DNA from: Candidatus Micrarchaeota archaeon UBA95
GTDB taxonomy: Archaea > Micrarchaeota > Micrarchaeia > Norongarragalinales > Norongarragalinaceae
Reading direction: 5' to 3'
Length of the DNA stretch: 11,986 bases
NCBI GenBank assembly: GCA_002499405.1
Contig: DALH01000027.1
Location: forward strand, 1 to 11,986
In this document: positions 1 to 6,060 of the stretch, piece after piece
Position numbering within the stretch: the first letter of the stretch is position 1
Layout: the number at the start of each line of letters is the position of its first letter
Notes under the pieces: model-generated
Database searches by the model: none
Told to the model about the DNA's origin: nothing
The model's input: the letters and a program-made list of their open reading frames with translations, nothing else
Position numbers and translations under genes: made by a program

Positions 1-15
1 TGCAGCTATTATTTC

Positions 16-79
16 TTAGCGCAGTAGGCTGAGAAACCCGCTTGCTTCAGCAAGCGGATGAATCAGCCTACTGCGCTAA
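16..79. repeat. Long nested hairpin (17-bp outer stem, 8-bp inner stem)
   Basis: Bases 16-32 (TTAGCGCAGTAGGCTGA) are the exact reverse complement of 63-79, giving a 17-bp outer stem. Inside it, 38-45 (CCGCTTGC) pairs perfectly with 50-57 (GCAAGCGG) around a TTCA tetraloop. The two stems are separated by a symmetric internal loop of five bases per side (33-37 and 58-62). The element lies 32 bases before the DUF2178 gene, and a weak TATA-like stretch (TATTATTT, 8-15) lies just left of it. It could be a structured leader or terminator RNA, or a palindromic repeat element. The sequence shows the fold; the function is unknown. Confidence 0.85.
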
Positions 80-99
80 CATCAAGATTTGGTTGAGTT

Positions 100-105
100 G
101 GTGAT
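100..105 (+). promoter_or_regulatory. Ribosome binding site GGTGAT for the DUF2178 gene
   Basis: GGTGAT lies six bases before the ATG at 112. It matches the complement of the archaeal 16S rRNA 3' end (AUCACCUCC) and supports that ATG as the start. Confidence 0.6.
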
Positions 106-111
106 GATTTA

Positions 112-504
112 ATGGAGAAAAAGGAGTGGTGGGTTTTGTTGGGCGCCGCCTTGGTCGCGGCAGGCATTTGCTTGGTTGGGTTCGCGCCGAAAACGTTCAT
201 AAACGATTCAGGCGTCACAATTGGCGGGACAGTTGGAACGGTTTTGCTGGTGGCGGGAGCAATGCTCTTGTTGAGGGCCAGGCACGGAAAGGTTTTGGTG
301 GACGAGCGAGTAAAGAAAATCACGAACAAGGCGTATGCTTACGCGTGGAACGCCTCCTTCCTCCTAGTTGCCGTGCTCATCTGGGTGGACATATTCTGGC
401 CGGAAGCATTCACGGTGCAAGGCGTTCTAAGCATCTTGTTGTTCTTCATGGCGTTCACTGGAATAGCGTTCAAGTGGTGGTTTGACCGGAAAGGCGACGC
501 GTGA
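112..504 (+). CDS. DUF2178-like small integral membrane protein
   Basis: A 130-residue membrane protein. Four hydrophobic segments fall at about residues 7-25, 40-55, 78-95 and 102-120, with a polar middle. That middle carries the sequence DERVKKITNKA (about residues 64-74), which resembles the DERV-K-I motif of archaeal DUF2178 proteins. Such proteins are commonly encoded beside a small XRE-type regulator, and that is the arrangement here: the stop codon is one base from the next ATG. The biochemical role of the family is not known to me. The start is the ATG at 112, backed by GGTGAT. No clear TATA box is seen next to it; the nested hairpin lies just upstream, so the transcript may begin at or before the window edge. 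The family call rests on motif memory and context. Confidence 0.75.
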   Translation: MEKKEWWVLLGAALVAAGICLVGFAPKTFINDSGVTIGGTVGTVLLVAGAMLLLRARHGKVLVDERVKKITNKAYAYAWNASFLLVAVLIWVDIFWPEAFTVQGVLSILLFFMAFTGIAFKWWFDRKGDA

Positions 505-505
505 A

Positions 506-694
506 ATGAAGACGAGAATCAAGGAGTTTAGAAGCAAAAAGAATTGGACGCAACAACGCCTGGCTGACGAAGTGGGGGTGAGGCGCGAAACAATCGTGTT
601 CCTGGAGCAAGGCAAATACAACCCGTCCTTAAAGCTGGCGTGGGACGTTTCAAAGGCGTTGGAAACAAGAATAGACGAACTTTTCTTTTTTTAG
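506..694 (+). CDS. XRE-family helix-turn-helix transcriptional regulator
   Basis: A 62-residue protein that is almost entirely one Cro/C1-type HTH domain. The pattern MKTRIKEFR..KNWTQQRLADEVGVRRETI...EQGKYNPSL shows the helix 2 Q-x-x-LA segment (about 16-23) and the recognition helix (about 26-34). The E-x-G-KYNPSL-LA segment after it is typical of this compact family. It starts one base after the DUF2178 stop, so the two are probably co-transcribed and perhaps translationally coupled. The ATG at 506 is preferred over an upstream TTG at 482, because the domain begins directly at it. The last codons and the TAG stop lie in a T-rich tract (681-692) that may serve as a terminator. It probably controls its own operon; its DNA target is not known. 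Confidence 0.88.
   Translation: MKTRIKEFRSKKNWTQQRLADEVGVRRETIVFLEQGKYNPSLKLAWDVSKALETRIDELFFF
681..692 (+). terminator. T-rich tract overlapping the end of the XRE gene
   Basis: TTTTCTTTTTTT runs through the last codons into the TAG stop (692-694). Archaeal transcription often ends at such T tracts without a hairpin. An AT-rich run with the palindrome TAATATATTA (702-711) follows. Confidence 0.4.
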
Positions 695-737
695 TATATT
701 CTAATATATTAATAAATACCGAATAAGCAAACCACTC

Positions 738-772
738 TAATGCAAAAGCATATAAATTAGCATATTGCATTA
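738..772 (+). promoter_or_regulatory. TATA box inside an 8-bp inverted repeat, before the ATPase gene
   Basis: TAATGCAA (738-745) is the exact reverse complement of TTGCATTA (765-772). The midpoint, 755, falls on the TATA box ATATAAAT (750-757). A direct repeat GCATAT (748-753 and 760-765) lies inside. The ATG at 782 is about 28 bases from the box centre, so the transcript is probably leaderless. A dimer binding the repeat would cover the TATA box and repress; which protein binds is unknown. Confidence 0.55.
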
Positions 773-781
773 TATCTAGTT

Positions 782-2263
782 ATGGTTGCTTTTGAGGATT
801 TGGCTAAGCAAAACCCGTGGTGGGAGAGTGCGAACTCTATTGACAACGACCCAAAAATCAGGGATTTCGAGGCCGCGGAATACAAGTGGGAGCCGCGTTT
901 GCGGAAATACGTTGATTTGAATGAAGACGTTTTGTATAGCGTTCGCGGGCCGCGCCAAGTCGGTAAAACCACGTTCGTTAAGCTGTTAATCAGGGATGAA
1001 CTGAAAAAACGCAAGTCGTGCAACGTTTTTTATTATGCTTGCGACTTGGTGGCGGGCGGCCAGGAGCTGAAGGAGGTCTTGGACGCGTTTTTGGATTGGT
1101 CTTGGCGCCAGAGTGGCGAACGCAAACTCGTTTTTTTGGACGAGGTTTCGCGGGTAAAGGATTGGGAGTTGGCGTACAAGCAGGTCGTTGACGCCCGTTC
1201 CTTGAAGGGAACGACCTACGTTTTGACGGGTTCTTCTGCCTGGGATTTAAAGCATGGAGTTGAGCGGCTTGGCGGCCGGAAGGGGGAGGCGACGGGTAAA
1301 CAAAATCACAAGGTTTTGTTGCCAATGAAGTTTGCCGAGTACGCGGTAATGCGTAACCCCGGCTTGCGCGATGCAATAGGCAAACTGGGGCTTGACGAAA
1401 ACGAGGCCAGAACGCGGGCTTTTGCGGAACTTTTTACGCAGTCCGCCAACCATTGGCTGGACCCGTTGCTGCCGTTCAAGGGCGAATTGGATGCCTTGTT
1501 TGACGAGTACTTGATAACCGGCGGAGTGATGAGCGCGGTTAACCAATACCTATCCAAAGGCGGCATAGGAAACACTACTTACGAGCTTTATTTGCAGTTG
1601 TTTTTCGGAGACATAGCAAAATTGAAGCGCGATGAGAACACGGCCAAGAAAGTGCTTTCAAGCGTTTTGAGGCACCCTCAATCGTCAGTAGGATGGCAAA
1701 AAATTTCGCAAGAAACCGCGATATCCAGCCCCATCACGGTTTCCCAATACGTGGAAGTGCTTCAAACCCTGTTCGTTTTGAACGCTTACAACGCGTTTGA
1801 CCAGAACACGCGCCAGCCGAGGCACCGTTCGGACAAGAAACTGCAGATAACCAACCCGTTCTTTTTTCACGCCTTTAGGGGCTATCTGGAAAACCCTGCA
1901 GGCGATTATTACCGGCAAGCCACCAATTTTTTGGCTTCAAGCGAAAACAAGGCGTCCCTGGTGGAATTCGTGGTCGGCGACCATTTGGCCCGGCTTGCCT
2001 ACAACCATCATCCTTCGGACTTGTTTGACCAGTCGAACGCTGTTTTCTACGTTAAGAACGCGTCGGGCGAAACAATTGACTTCATCGTGCGTTTGCCCGA
2101 CTTGTTTTTGCCGGTTGAAGTCAAGTACCAAAACCAAATAGTGCCCAAAGATTACAAGAACTTGAAAAAATTTGAAAAAGGGGTTCTGGTTTCCAAAGAC
2201 GAGTTGTCCATTGGTTTTAGCCACCCAGCCATTCCAGTATCACTTTTCCTGTTATTCATTTGA
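782..2263 (+). CDS. DUF4143-type AAA ATPase with C-terminal nuclease-like domain
   Basis: A 493-residue P-loop ATPase. Walker A is RGPRQVGKTT (about residues 55-64), Walker B is KLVFLDEV (115-122), and a sensor-like VLTGSS lies at 147-152. FDEYLITGG (240-248) matches the Y-L-x-x-GG element of the DUF4143 family, and a winged-helix-like stretch lies at about 300-330. The C-terminus shows a PD-(D/E)xK-like pattern: E395 in LVEF, D433 in IDFIV, and E446-x-K448 in VEVKYQ. The full length and all motifs are present, so it looks intact. These proteins are abundant in archaea and often act as accessory or mobile-region genes; no substrate is firmly established. The start is the ATG at 782, consistent with a TATA-spaced leaderless mRNA. 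The CPBP gene follows closely. Confidence 0.85.
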   Translation: MVAFEDLAKQNPWWESANSIDNDPKIRDFEAAEYKWEPRLRKYVDLNEDVLYSVRGPRQVGKTTFVKLLIRDELKKRKSCNVFYYACDLVAGGQELKEVLDAFLDWSWRQSGERKLVFLDEVSRVKDWELAYKQVVDARSLKGTTYVLTGSSAWDLKHGVERLGGRKGEATGKQNHKVLLPMKFAEYAVMRNPGLRDAIGKLGLDENEARTRAFAELFTQSANHWLDPLLPFKGELDALFDEYLITGGVMSAVNQYLSKGGIGNTTYELYLQLFFGDIAKLKRDENTAKKVLSSVLRHPQSSVGWQKISQETAISSPITVSQYVEVLQTLFVLNAYNAFDQNTRQPRHRSDKKLQITNPFFFHAFRGYLENPAGDYYRQATNFLASSENKASLVEFVVGDHLARLAYNHHPSDLFDQSNAVFYVKNASGETIDFIVRLPDLFLPVEVKYQNQIVPKDYKNLKKFEKGVLVSKDELSIGFSHPAIPVSLFLLFI

Positions 2264-2298
2264 ACCGCGAGAATAGACGAGTTGTTCGGGTTTTGAAA

Positions 2299-2856
2299 AT
2301 GGATGTCTTGGCTGCCAGAATAATAATCGTCTTGGGTTCGGCGTTCACGGCTTACTACGCGTTCCGCTCAAAATTCGGGGGCGGTTACTGGCGGAAAATC
2401 AAGCCGTTGTTCAACCTGCGGTTAGAGAAGCCAATTCAAAACGTTTTCCTGGCAGGGCTCGCCGGAATAGCGCTGGAACTCGCGTTACTCAAAGCATTCG
2501 GGTTGCCGGGGGTTTCAAATGCCGGGGCCGCAACGGCGTTCTCATTGTTTTTAACTGGTTTTCTGGCGCCCGTGTGGGAGGAATCCGTTTACAGGGGCTG
2601 GTTCTTCGAGTTCCCGCGGCTAATCAATTGGGGGGTTAACAATTACGCCTTGCTGCTCGCCTCAAGCGCCGCATTTGTCCTCGCCCACGACTACGGCCTC
2701 GTGTTCGCGCTCGACTTGTTGAACGCGCGAGTCATCGGCCACTTCGCGTGGGGCTTGTTGCTGGGAGCATTATACTTGAGGGAACGCAACTTGTTGCCGG
2801 CGATGGTGGCGCACGGCGTTGGAAACGCTTTAATTGCGTTGCTGGCGCTCGCGTGA
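2299..2856 (+). CDS. CPBP-family intramembrane metalloprotease
   Basis: A 185-residue multi-pass membrane protein. The three conserved CPBP (Abi/CaaX-like) motifs are visible, numbered from the ATG at 2299: EESVYR (EExxxR, 94-99), FVLAH (FxxxH, 126-130), and HGVGN (HxxxN, 172-176). A further His lies at about 148. These Glu and His residues form the metal and catalytic site in the membrane in known members. Family members cleave prenylated proteins or protect against self-made peptides; the substrate here is unknown. It follows the ATPase without its own clear promoter, so it is probably co-transcribed. A TTG at 2260 overlaps the ATPase stop (TTGA) and would add 13 residues. Neither start has a good ribosome site, so the exact start is uncertain; the family call is firm. 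Confidence 0.85.
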   Translation: MDVLAARIIIVLGSAFTAYYAFRSKFGGGYWRKIKPLFNLRLEKPIQNVFLAGLAGIALELALLKAFGLPGVSNAGAATAFSLFLTGFLAPVWEESVYRGWFFEFPRLINWGVNNYALLLASSAAFVLAHDYGLVFALDLLNARVIGHFAWGLLLGALYLRERNLLPAMVAHGVGNALIALLALA

Positions 2857-2868
2857 AAAAACATCAAA

Positions 2869-2900
2869 AAGCGTAAGGTTTAAATAAAGAATTTACGCTT
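2869..2900 (+). promoter_or_regulatory. TATA box flanked by a perfect 8-bp inverted repeat
   Basis: AAGCGTAA (2869-2876) and TTACGCTT (2893-2900) are exact reverse complements with a 16-base spacer. The centre (2884.5) lies on the TATA box TTTAAATA (2879-2886). The next ATG, 2910, is about 27 bases from the box centre, which predicts a leaderless transcript. The likely binder is the double-HTH protein encoded directly downstream; that is inference. Confidence 0.65.
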
Positions 2901-2909
2901 AATGATACT

Positions 2910-3800
2910 ATGTCTAGGGGTTTTGTTTGGAGGCCCCCGTCCAGGACGGGGTGGCGAATACTTCGGGTTTTAGCTGAAAAACAAGTTAAGAGAATTGGGT
3001 TGGCGCGAGAACTCGGGCTTCCGGCTTCGCGCATAACCGAGGCCTTGGCCCGCCTGCCCGGGGTAAAGGGTAAAGCGAGGAAGGGGTTGGAGTTGGACGC
3101 GGAATTAGCCGGGAAAATAAGGCAAGTGAACGCAAATTTTTCGGGTTCGCGTTGCTTGGTCGCGGTTGCGTTGGCGGACAACTTCAAAACCGTGAAAGCA
3201 GTTGAGTGGGCTACGGGCTTGTCGCAAGCCACGGTCAAACGCGTTCTATCGGCTTTGCAAAAAGAGTTGAGGGTTTTCCAGCCGAAAAAAGGGGTATACG
3301 TTTTGCGGAGGAGGGAGGAAGCGGAGCCGTGCTTGAGGTTGAGGGCTTTGGCGTTGCAGGAAAGCGGGTTGTTTAATGAAACGGAGTTGGAAAAGGTGCC
3401 GGCAACGCAGGTGTTGTGCGGCCGAGTGTTCTTGTGCAAGAACTTCAAGCCCTTAAACGGCGACTTTCAATTGACGGGTTTAAGCGTTTTCAACGAGTAC
3501 GGCGTTGAACTGGTTTCAACGCACACCGAATGCGTTTCGCAGCCGTGGAAGCTCTTGAAAGAGGAAGCGCTCGTCCACGCAATCAAGTTGAACGAAAAAG
3601 ACAACCGCGCACTCGGTTTTTGCGCGTTGTTCTTGTTGGAAAACAAGGTGGACGCTGGAAAAGCAAGGGAGTTGGCGGATTACTTTGGTTGCGGGCGCGT
3701 TGCAAAAAAAATAATGGAAGTAGTGGAAGCGGGGTTGCAAAAGGAACAAGTTTTTGAACGCGATTATTGGAGTGAAGAAAATGAAGCAATTCACTTCTAA
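2910..3800 (+). CDS. Double winged-helix regulator/antitoxin-like protein paired with a nucleotidyltransferase
   Basis: A 296-residue protein with two HTH segments. The first is at about residues 14-49 (WRILRVLAEK..., then ARELGLPASRITEALARL). The second is at about 82-132 (ALADNFKTVKAVEWATGLSQATVKRVLSAL, then a wing). The C-terminal half (about 140-296) is an archaeal domain I cannot name; it contains DNRALGFCALFLLENK (231-246). The stop overlaps the nucleotidyltransferase gene by 20 bases, so the two are made together. The arrangement (HTH protein first, nucleotidyltransferase second) is that of AbiE/MNT-like toxin-antitoxin pairs, where the HTH protein is antitoxin and repressor. By analogy I infer antitoxin and autorepressor, acting on the inverted repeat at its promoter. 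Homology to AbiEi itself is not shown. Confidence 0.65.
   Translation: MSRGFVWRPPSRTGWRILRVLAEKQVKRIGLARELGLPASRITEALARLPGVKGKARKGLELDAELAGKIRQVNANFSGSRCLVAVALADNFKTVKAVEWATGLSQATVKRVLSALQKELRVFQPKKGVYVLRRREEAEPCLRLRALALQESGLFNETELEKVPATQVLCGRVFLCKNFKPLNGDFQLTGLSVFNEYGVELVSTHTECVSQPWKLLKEEALVHAIKLNEKDNRALGFCALFLLENKVDAGKARELADYFGCGRVAKKIMEVVEAGLQKEQVFERDYWSEENEAIHF
3769..3775 (+). promoter_or_regulatory. Ribosome binding site GGAGTGA for the nucleotidyltransferase
   Basis: GGAGTGA lies five bases before the ATG at 3781, inside the end of the regulator gene. It favours 3781 over an in-frame ATG at 3754. Confidence 0.6.
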
Positions 3801-4533
3801 AGAATTGTTGGAGGAGTTAAGGGAGGTCGGCGAATCCCTTTCAACGCGGGTTACGGCTTACTTGATTGGCGGTTGCTCCATGTCGCTGCGCGGCTTAAAG
3901 GATTCCACGAAAGACGTTGACCTCGTTTTCGCGGACAAACAAGAATTGAATGCATTTAGTGAAGCGCTTGAAGCAAGGGGTTACGAAAAATACTTGGAGG
4001 TAAACGGCGAGTACGAGCAGTTGGGAACGGAAGTGATTTACCGCAAGAAAGGCGCGGCCGGGTTCGACTTGTTCCTGAAAACGGTTTGCAGGGCTTTGCG
4101 CTTGAGCAAGGGAATGAGGAAGAGGGCGAAGTTGTTGGGTGAAACCGGAAAACTCGCGGTTTTCCTGTGCAGCGAGGAAGACGTTTTCCTTTTCAAGAGC
4201 ATTACCGAGCGGCCTCAAGACGTTGACGACATGGCGGCACTCTTGGAATCAAAAAGGGAGGAATTTGATTGGGAAGCATTCAAAAAAGAAGTGGAAGAAC
4301 AAAGCAGGGATTACCCTAACCTGTCCATACTCGCCTCAAACAAGTTGAGCGAGTTAAAGGAGAAACACGAGTTGAAGGCCCCGATTGAATCTTGGCTAAT
4401 CAAGGAAGGAGAAAAAACAATTTTGCAGGACGCATTCAACCAGCGACTGGAACAGGGAATGACGCGCGAACAAGCTTTAAATGAATTGAAAAAACGCGGT
4501 TTCAGTCAAAAAGAATTGTCTAAAATAAAATAG
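3781..4533 (+). CDS. AbiEii/MNT-like nucleotidyltransferase, probable toxin
   Basis: A 250-residue protein of the polymerase-beta nucleotidyltransferase fold. The motif IGGCSMSLRG (29-38) followed by STKDVDLVF (42-50) gives the Gly-Gly and the two metal-binding Asp residues, D45 and D47. FDLF (95-98) supplies a candidate third Asp, D96. VFLFKSITERPQDVDDM (135-151) resembles the Lys and Asp helix seen in AbiEii and DUF6036-type enzymes. The C-terminus (about 160-250) is charged and helical. Such enzymes transfer nucleotides to tRNA or to partner proteins, and many act as toxins with an HTH partner. The target here is unknown. The gene overlaps the regulator by 20 bases. The active-site residues look intact. 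It ends with TAG. Confidence 0.78.
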   Translation: MKQFTSKELLEELREVGESLSTRVTAYLIGGCSMSLRGLKDSTKDVDLVFADKQELNAFSEALEARGYEKYLEVNGEYEQLGTEVIYRKKGAAGFDLFLKTVCRALRLSKGMRKRAKLLGETGKLAVFLCSEEDVFLFKSITERPQDVDDMAALLESKREEFDWEAFKKEVEEQSRDYPNLSILASNKLSELKEKHELKAPIESWLIKEGEKTILQDAFNQRLEQGMTREQALNELKKRGFSQKELSKIK

Positions 4534-4569
4534 CCCACGCCAAAGCATTGCAAAGGCGTTGGGGTGGGG
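4534..4569 (+). terminator. Imperfect GC-rich hairpin after the nucleotidyltransferase
   Basis: CCCACGCC (4534-4541) can pair with GGCGTTGGG (from 4555) with one extra T, around an A-rich loop. It directly follows the stop of the nucleotidyltransferase gene. No T tract follows, so a terminator role is uncertain. The rest of 4570-4620 shows nothing I recognise. Confidence 0.3.
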
Positions 4570-4620
4570 ACAAGCGAATTGTTCGGGTTTTAGGGAAGAA
4601 TTGGAAGCGATGCCTCAAAG

Positions 4621-4694
4621 CAGTTAAAAAACTCGGCTGCCTCGTCAACTGGATGCAAACCTTAAATATATCAACTGATACAGTTAATCAGTTG
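4621..4694 (+). promoter_or_regulatory. Promoter and operator of the RelE-like cassette, with repeated CAGTTR half-sites
   Basis: The TATA box CTTAAATA (4661-4668) predicts transcription starting near 4692, about nine bases before the ATG at 4701. CAACTGAT (4672-4679) and ATCAGTTG (4687-4694) form a perfect 8-bp inverted repeat with a 7-base spacer between the box and the predicted start. The six-base half-site CAGTTA/CAGTTG, on either strand, occurs at 4621, 4646, 4672, 4681 and 4689, flanking the TATA box. This looks like a multi-site operator. The winged-helix protein downstream is the obvious candidate binder. Confidence 0.6.
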
Positions 4695-4700
4695 GTTGAA

Positions 4701-4979
4701 ATGGAAATGGTTTTCAAGCCCGGGAACGTGGCGCGTTACCCGCGCCTAGACACGGTGTTGATGGTGGAGAAAGCGGTTTACGGCCACCGCAGCAACAAGA
4801 CGGCTTACCAAATCTGGCGTTCGCTGCCCAAGAAGGTGATGTGGCGGACGTTCCTCCTCATCCTGGACTACTTGGAGCACGCGGGCAAGATTCACGTGGA
4901 AAAGGACAAGACCGTTACCTGGATTTGGGACCCCGAAGGCGTCAAGAAAGTCAAGAAGGCGGGCGTGGTGGTTGCGTGA
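4701..4979 (+). CDS. Winged-helix regulator/antitoxin-like protein
   Basis: A 92-residue basic protein. Residues about 15-75 look like a winged helix: RLDTVLMVEKAVY (helix 1), a TAYQIWRSLPKKVMW helix pair (34-48), TFLLILDYLEHAGKI (50-64), and a wing HVEKDKTVTWIWDP (65-78). Similar short proteins with RLDTVLMVEK and LPKKVM motifs occur widely in archaea next to RelE-like toxins, from memory. The ATG at 4701 is preferred because it lies nine bases after the predicted transcription start; a TTG at 4548 would put the promoter inside the gene. It overlaps the toxin gene by four bases (GTGA). The likely role is repressor and possibly antitoxin of the cassette; this is inferred from context. Confidence 0.68.
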   Translation: MEMVFKPGNVARYPRLDTVLMVEKAVYGHRSNKTAYQIWRSLPKKVMWRTFLLILDYLEHAGKIHVEKDKTVTWIWDPEGVKKVKKAGVVVA

Positions 4980-5317
4980 GGGTAAAGCGCGTTGCCTTCG
5001 CGGACAAGAGAGTCAAGAAGGCGTTTGACGAGTTGAGGAGCGGCCGCTTTGAGGAAAAGCGGCTTGCGGAATTCATTGAGGACGCAATTGGGGAATTGAA
5101 GGAGAACCCGTTTGCGGGCGCCGCAATCCCGCGGAGGTTGTGGCCCGCGGTTTACGTTAAAAAATACGGGATTGACAACTTGCGCAAATACAATTTGCCG
5201 AATGCCTGGCGACTGGCTTACACGCTCAAGGGCAACGAAGTGGAAATAATTTCAATAATTCTTGAATGGTTTGACCACGAGGGTTACGAGAAGCGGTTCG
5301 GCTACAAGAAAAGGTGA
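4976..5317 (+). CDS. RelE/ParE-like toxin
   Basis: A 113-residue protein starting at a GTG that overlaps the previous stop (GTGA). It shows the RelE-fold pattern in order: an N-terminal two-helix region (about 8-45), ENPFAGAAIPRRLWP (43-57), KYGIDNLRKYNLPNAWRLAY (64-83), and the C-terminal strand EVEIISIILEWFDHEGYEKR (88-107). WRLAYTL and the ILEW...H..YEKRF ending are strong marks of archaeal RelE-like proteins. Such toxins typically cut mRNA at the ribosome; candidate catalytic or RNA-contact residues are R70, R79, H101, Y104 and R107. The domain looks complete. It lies between the winged-helix gene and a tiny charged gene, either of which could be the antitoxin. Confidence 0.75.
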   Translation: MRVKRVAFADKRVKKAFDELRSGRFEEKRLAEFIEDAIGELKENPFAGAAIPRRLWPAVYVKKYGIDNLRKYNLPNAWRLAYTLKGNEVEIISIILEWFDHEGYEKRFGYKKR

Positions 5318-5318
5318 T
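5313..5318 (+). promoter_or_regulatory. Ribosome binding site GGTGAT for the 52-residue gene
   Basis: GGTGAT overlaps the TGA stop of the toxin gene and lies three bases before the ATG at 5322. It supports translation of the small gene from the same mRNA. Confidence 0.55.
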
Positions 5319-5321
5319 TGA

Positions 5322-5480
5322 ATGGCTGGCAAAAAAATTAAGAGGCCTCATGCTTCAAAAAGCCGAGAACCCGAATTAAGGGAAGAGTTTGTCCGTGAAA
5401 TCTTGGAGCGGACAAAGGCGTGGGAGAAAAAGCACGAATTCAAACGCGGCATGACGCTCAAGGAACTCGAGGCATTGTGA
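5322..5480 (+). CDS. 52-residue charged protein, candidate RelB-like antitoxin
   Basis: A short gene starting four bases after the toxin stop with a GGTGAT ribosome site. The 52-residue product is highly charged and probably mostly helical: basic N-terminus MAGKKIKRPHASK, then a helix from about residue 16 to 37 (EPELREEFVREILERTKAWE), and MTLKELEAL at the end. Small helical charged proteins beside RelE-type toxins are commonly antitoxins that wrap the toxin. It has no recognisable DNA-binding motif, which would fit a split in which the winged-helix protein does the DNA binding. I infer the antitoxin role from position and composition only; it could also be an unrelated small protein. Confidence 0.55.
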   Translation: MAGKKIKRPHASKSREPELREEFVREILERTKAWEKKHEFKRGMTLKELEAL

Positions 5481-5500
5481 GGCACCACGACGCGGCATAC

Positions 5501-5533
5501 AAGCCGTAAACGAATCGTTTTAGCGTGCGGCTT
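5501..5533. terminator. Imperfect hairpin between convergent genes
   Basis: AAGCCG (5501-5506) pairs with CGGCTT (5528-5533), and AAACG (5508-5512) pairs with CGTTT (5516-5520), with a bulge on the right arm. It lies between the plus-strand toxin-antitoxin cassette and the end of a minus-strand gene, and could act in both directions. Evidence for termination is weak. Confidence 0.3.
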
Positions 5534-6036
5534 CACCTGCGTCTGAGGACGCGGCCCAAGCCCTTCATCCATTTGACGGCGGGGGCGGAAACCGGCATTT
5601 TGGATGCGTGATACAACCCGGCCTTGCGTAGTTGGGCTGTTCGGGCTGGGTTGGGCGACTCCGTTGACGACAGGACTTGGACTCCGTTGTTCTTCAGGTA
5701 GTTGGCGGCAATCAGTTCCAAGTACGCGCCGAGGCCCGGAGCCGGCGGACCGCGCTCAACCAAATCGCTTTTCGGGTAGTAATAGTAAGTTCTCGCGGAA
5801 CGCTCTTTTGAGGGAGATTCGTTCACCGAGTAATTTATTACGCCGATTGACGGCTCGCCCTTCCTTAAAACGCTTTTAATGGCGGACGCGAACCGCTCGG
5901 GCGGCTTGCGCGTGGAAATCAGCTCGTGGCCGGGCAGTTCCGGCGGCTTGCCTTCGCCAACTGCGTGAAACACGAATTCGTGTAAGGCGCCGTCGGGGGC
6001 GGTGGAATGGTAGACTGCGATGCGCGGCTTTTCCAT
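5533..6036 (-). CDS. Uncharacterised protein with a weak GNAT-like C-terminal pattern
   Basis: A 167-residue protein that I do not firmly recognise. Residues about 101-141 (GLGAYLELIAANYLKNNGV, then NPARTAQLRKAGLY) resemble the acetyl-CoA binding helix and the N...L-x-K-x-G-[LF] motif at the end of GNAT acetyltransferases. The usual R/Q-x-x-G-x-G/A loop is not clear: the PAPGLGAY segment (98-105) is only a partial match. The N-terminus (RIAVYHSTAPDG, then a STRKPPERF segment) is unlike a standard GNAT. The gene lies 24 bases after the MFS gene on the same strand with no visible promoter, so it is probably the last gene of that unit. If an acetyltransferase, it might modify the compound made or moved by its neighbours; that is speculation. 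Confidence 0.5.
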   Translation of the reverse strand: MEKPRIAVYHSTAPDGALHEFVFHAVGEGKPPELPGHELISTRKPPERFASAIKSVLRKGEPSIGVINYSVNESPSKERSARTYYYYPKSDLVERGPPAPGLGAYLELIAANYLKNNGVQVLSSTESPNPARTAQLRKAGLYHASKMPVSAPAVKWMKGLGRVLRRR

Positions 6037-6060
6037 GGTTGATTCAAGTCGGCGCGCAAA

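Noticed and set aside
101..107. GTGATGA matches a box C motif of C/D box RNAs.
   Set aside because: It coincides with the ribosome site of the DUF2178 gene, and no box D partner at a suitable distance was seen.
2283..4590. The 13-mer TTGTTCGGGTTTT occurs near 2283 and again near 4578, each upstream of a gene.
   Set aside because: One shared 13-mer is roughly what chance gives in a 12-kb window, and the flanking bases do not extend the match convincingly.
4548..4700. A 51-codon upstream extension of the winged-helix gene from a TTG.
   Set aside because: It would place the TATA box and the operator-like repeats inside the gene, and the extra residues show no domain.
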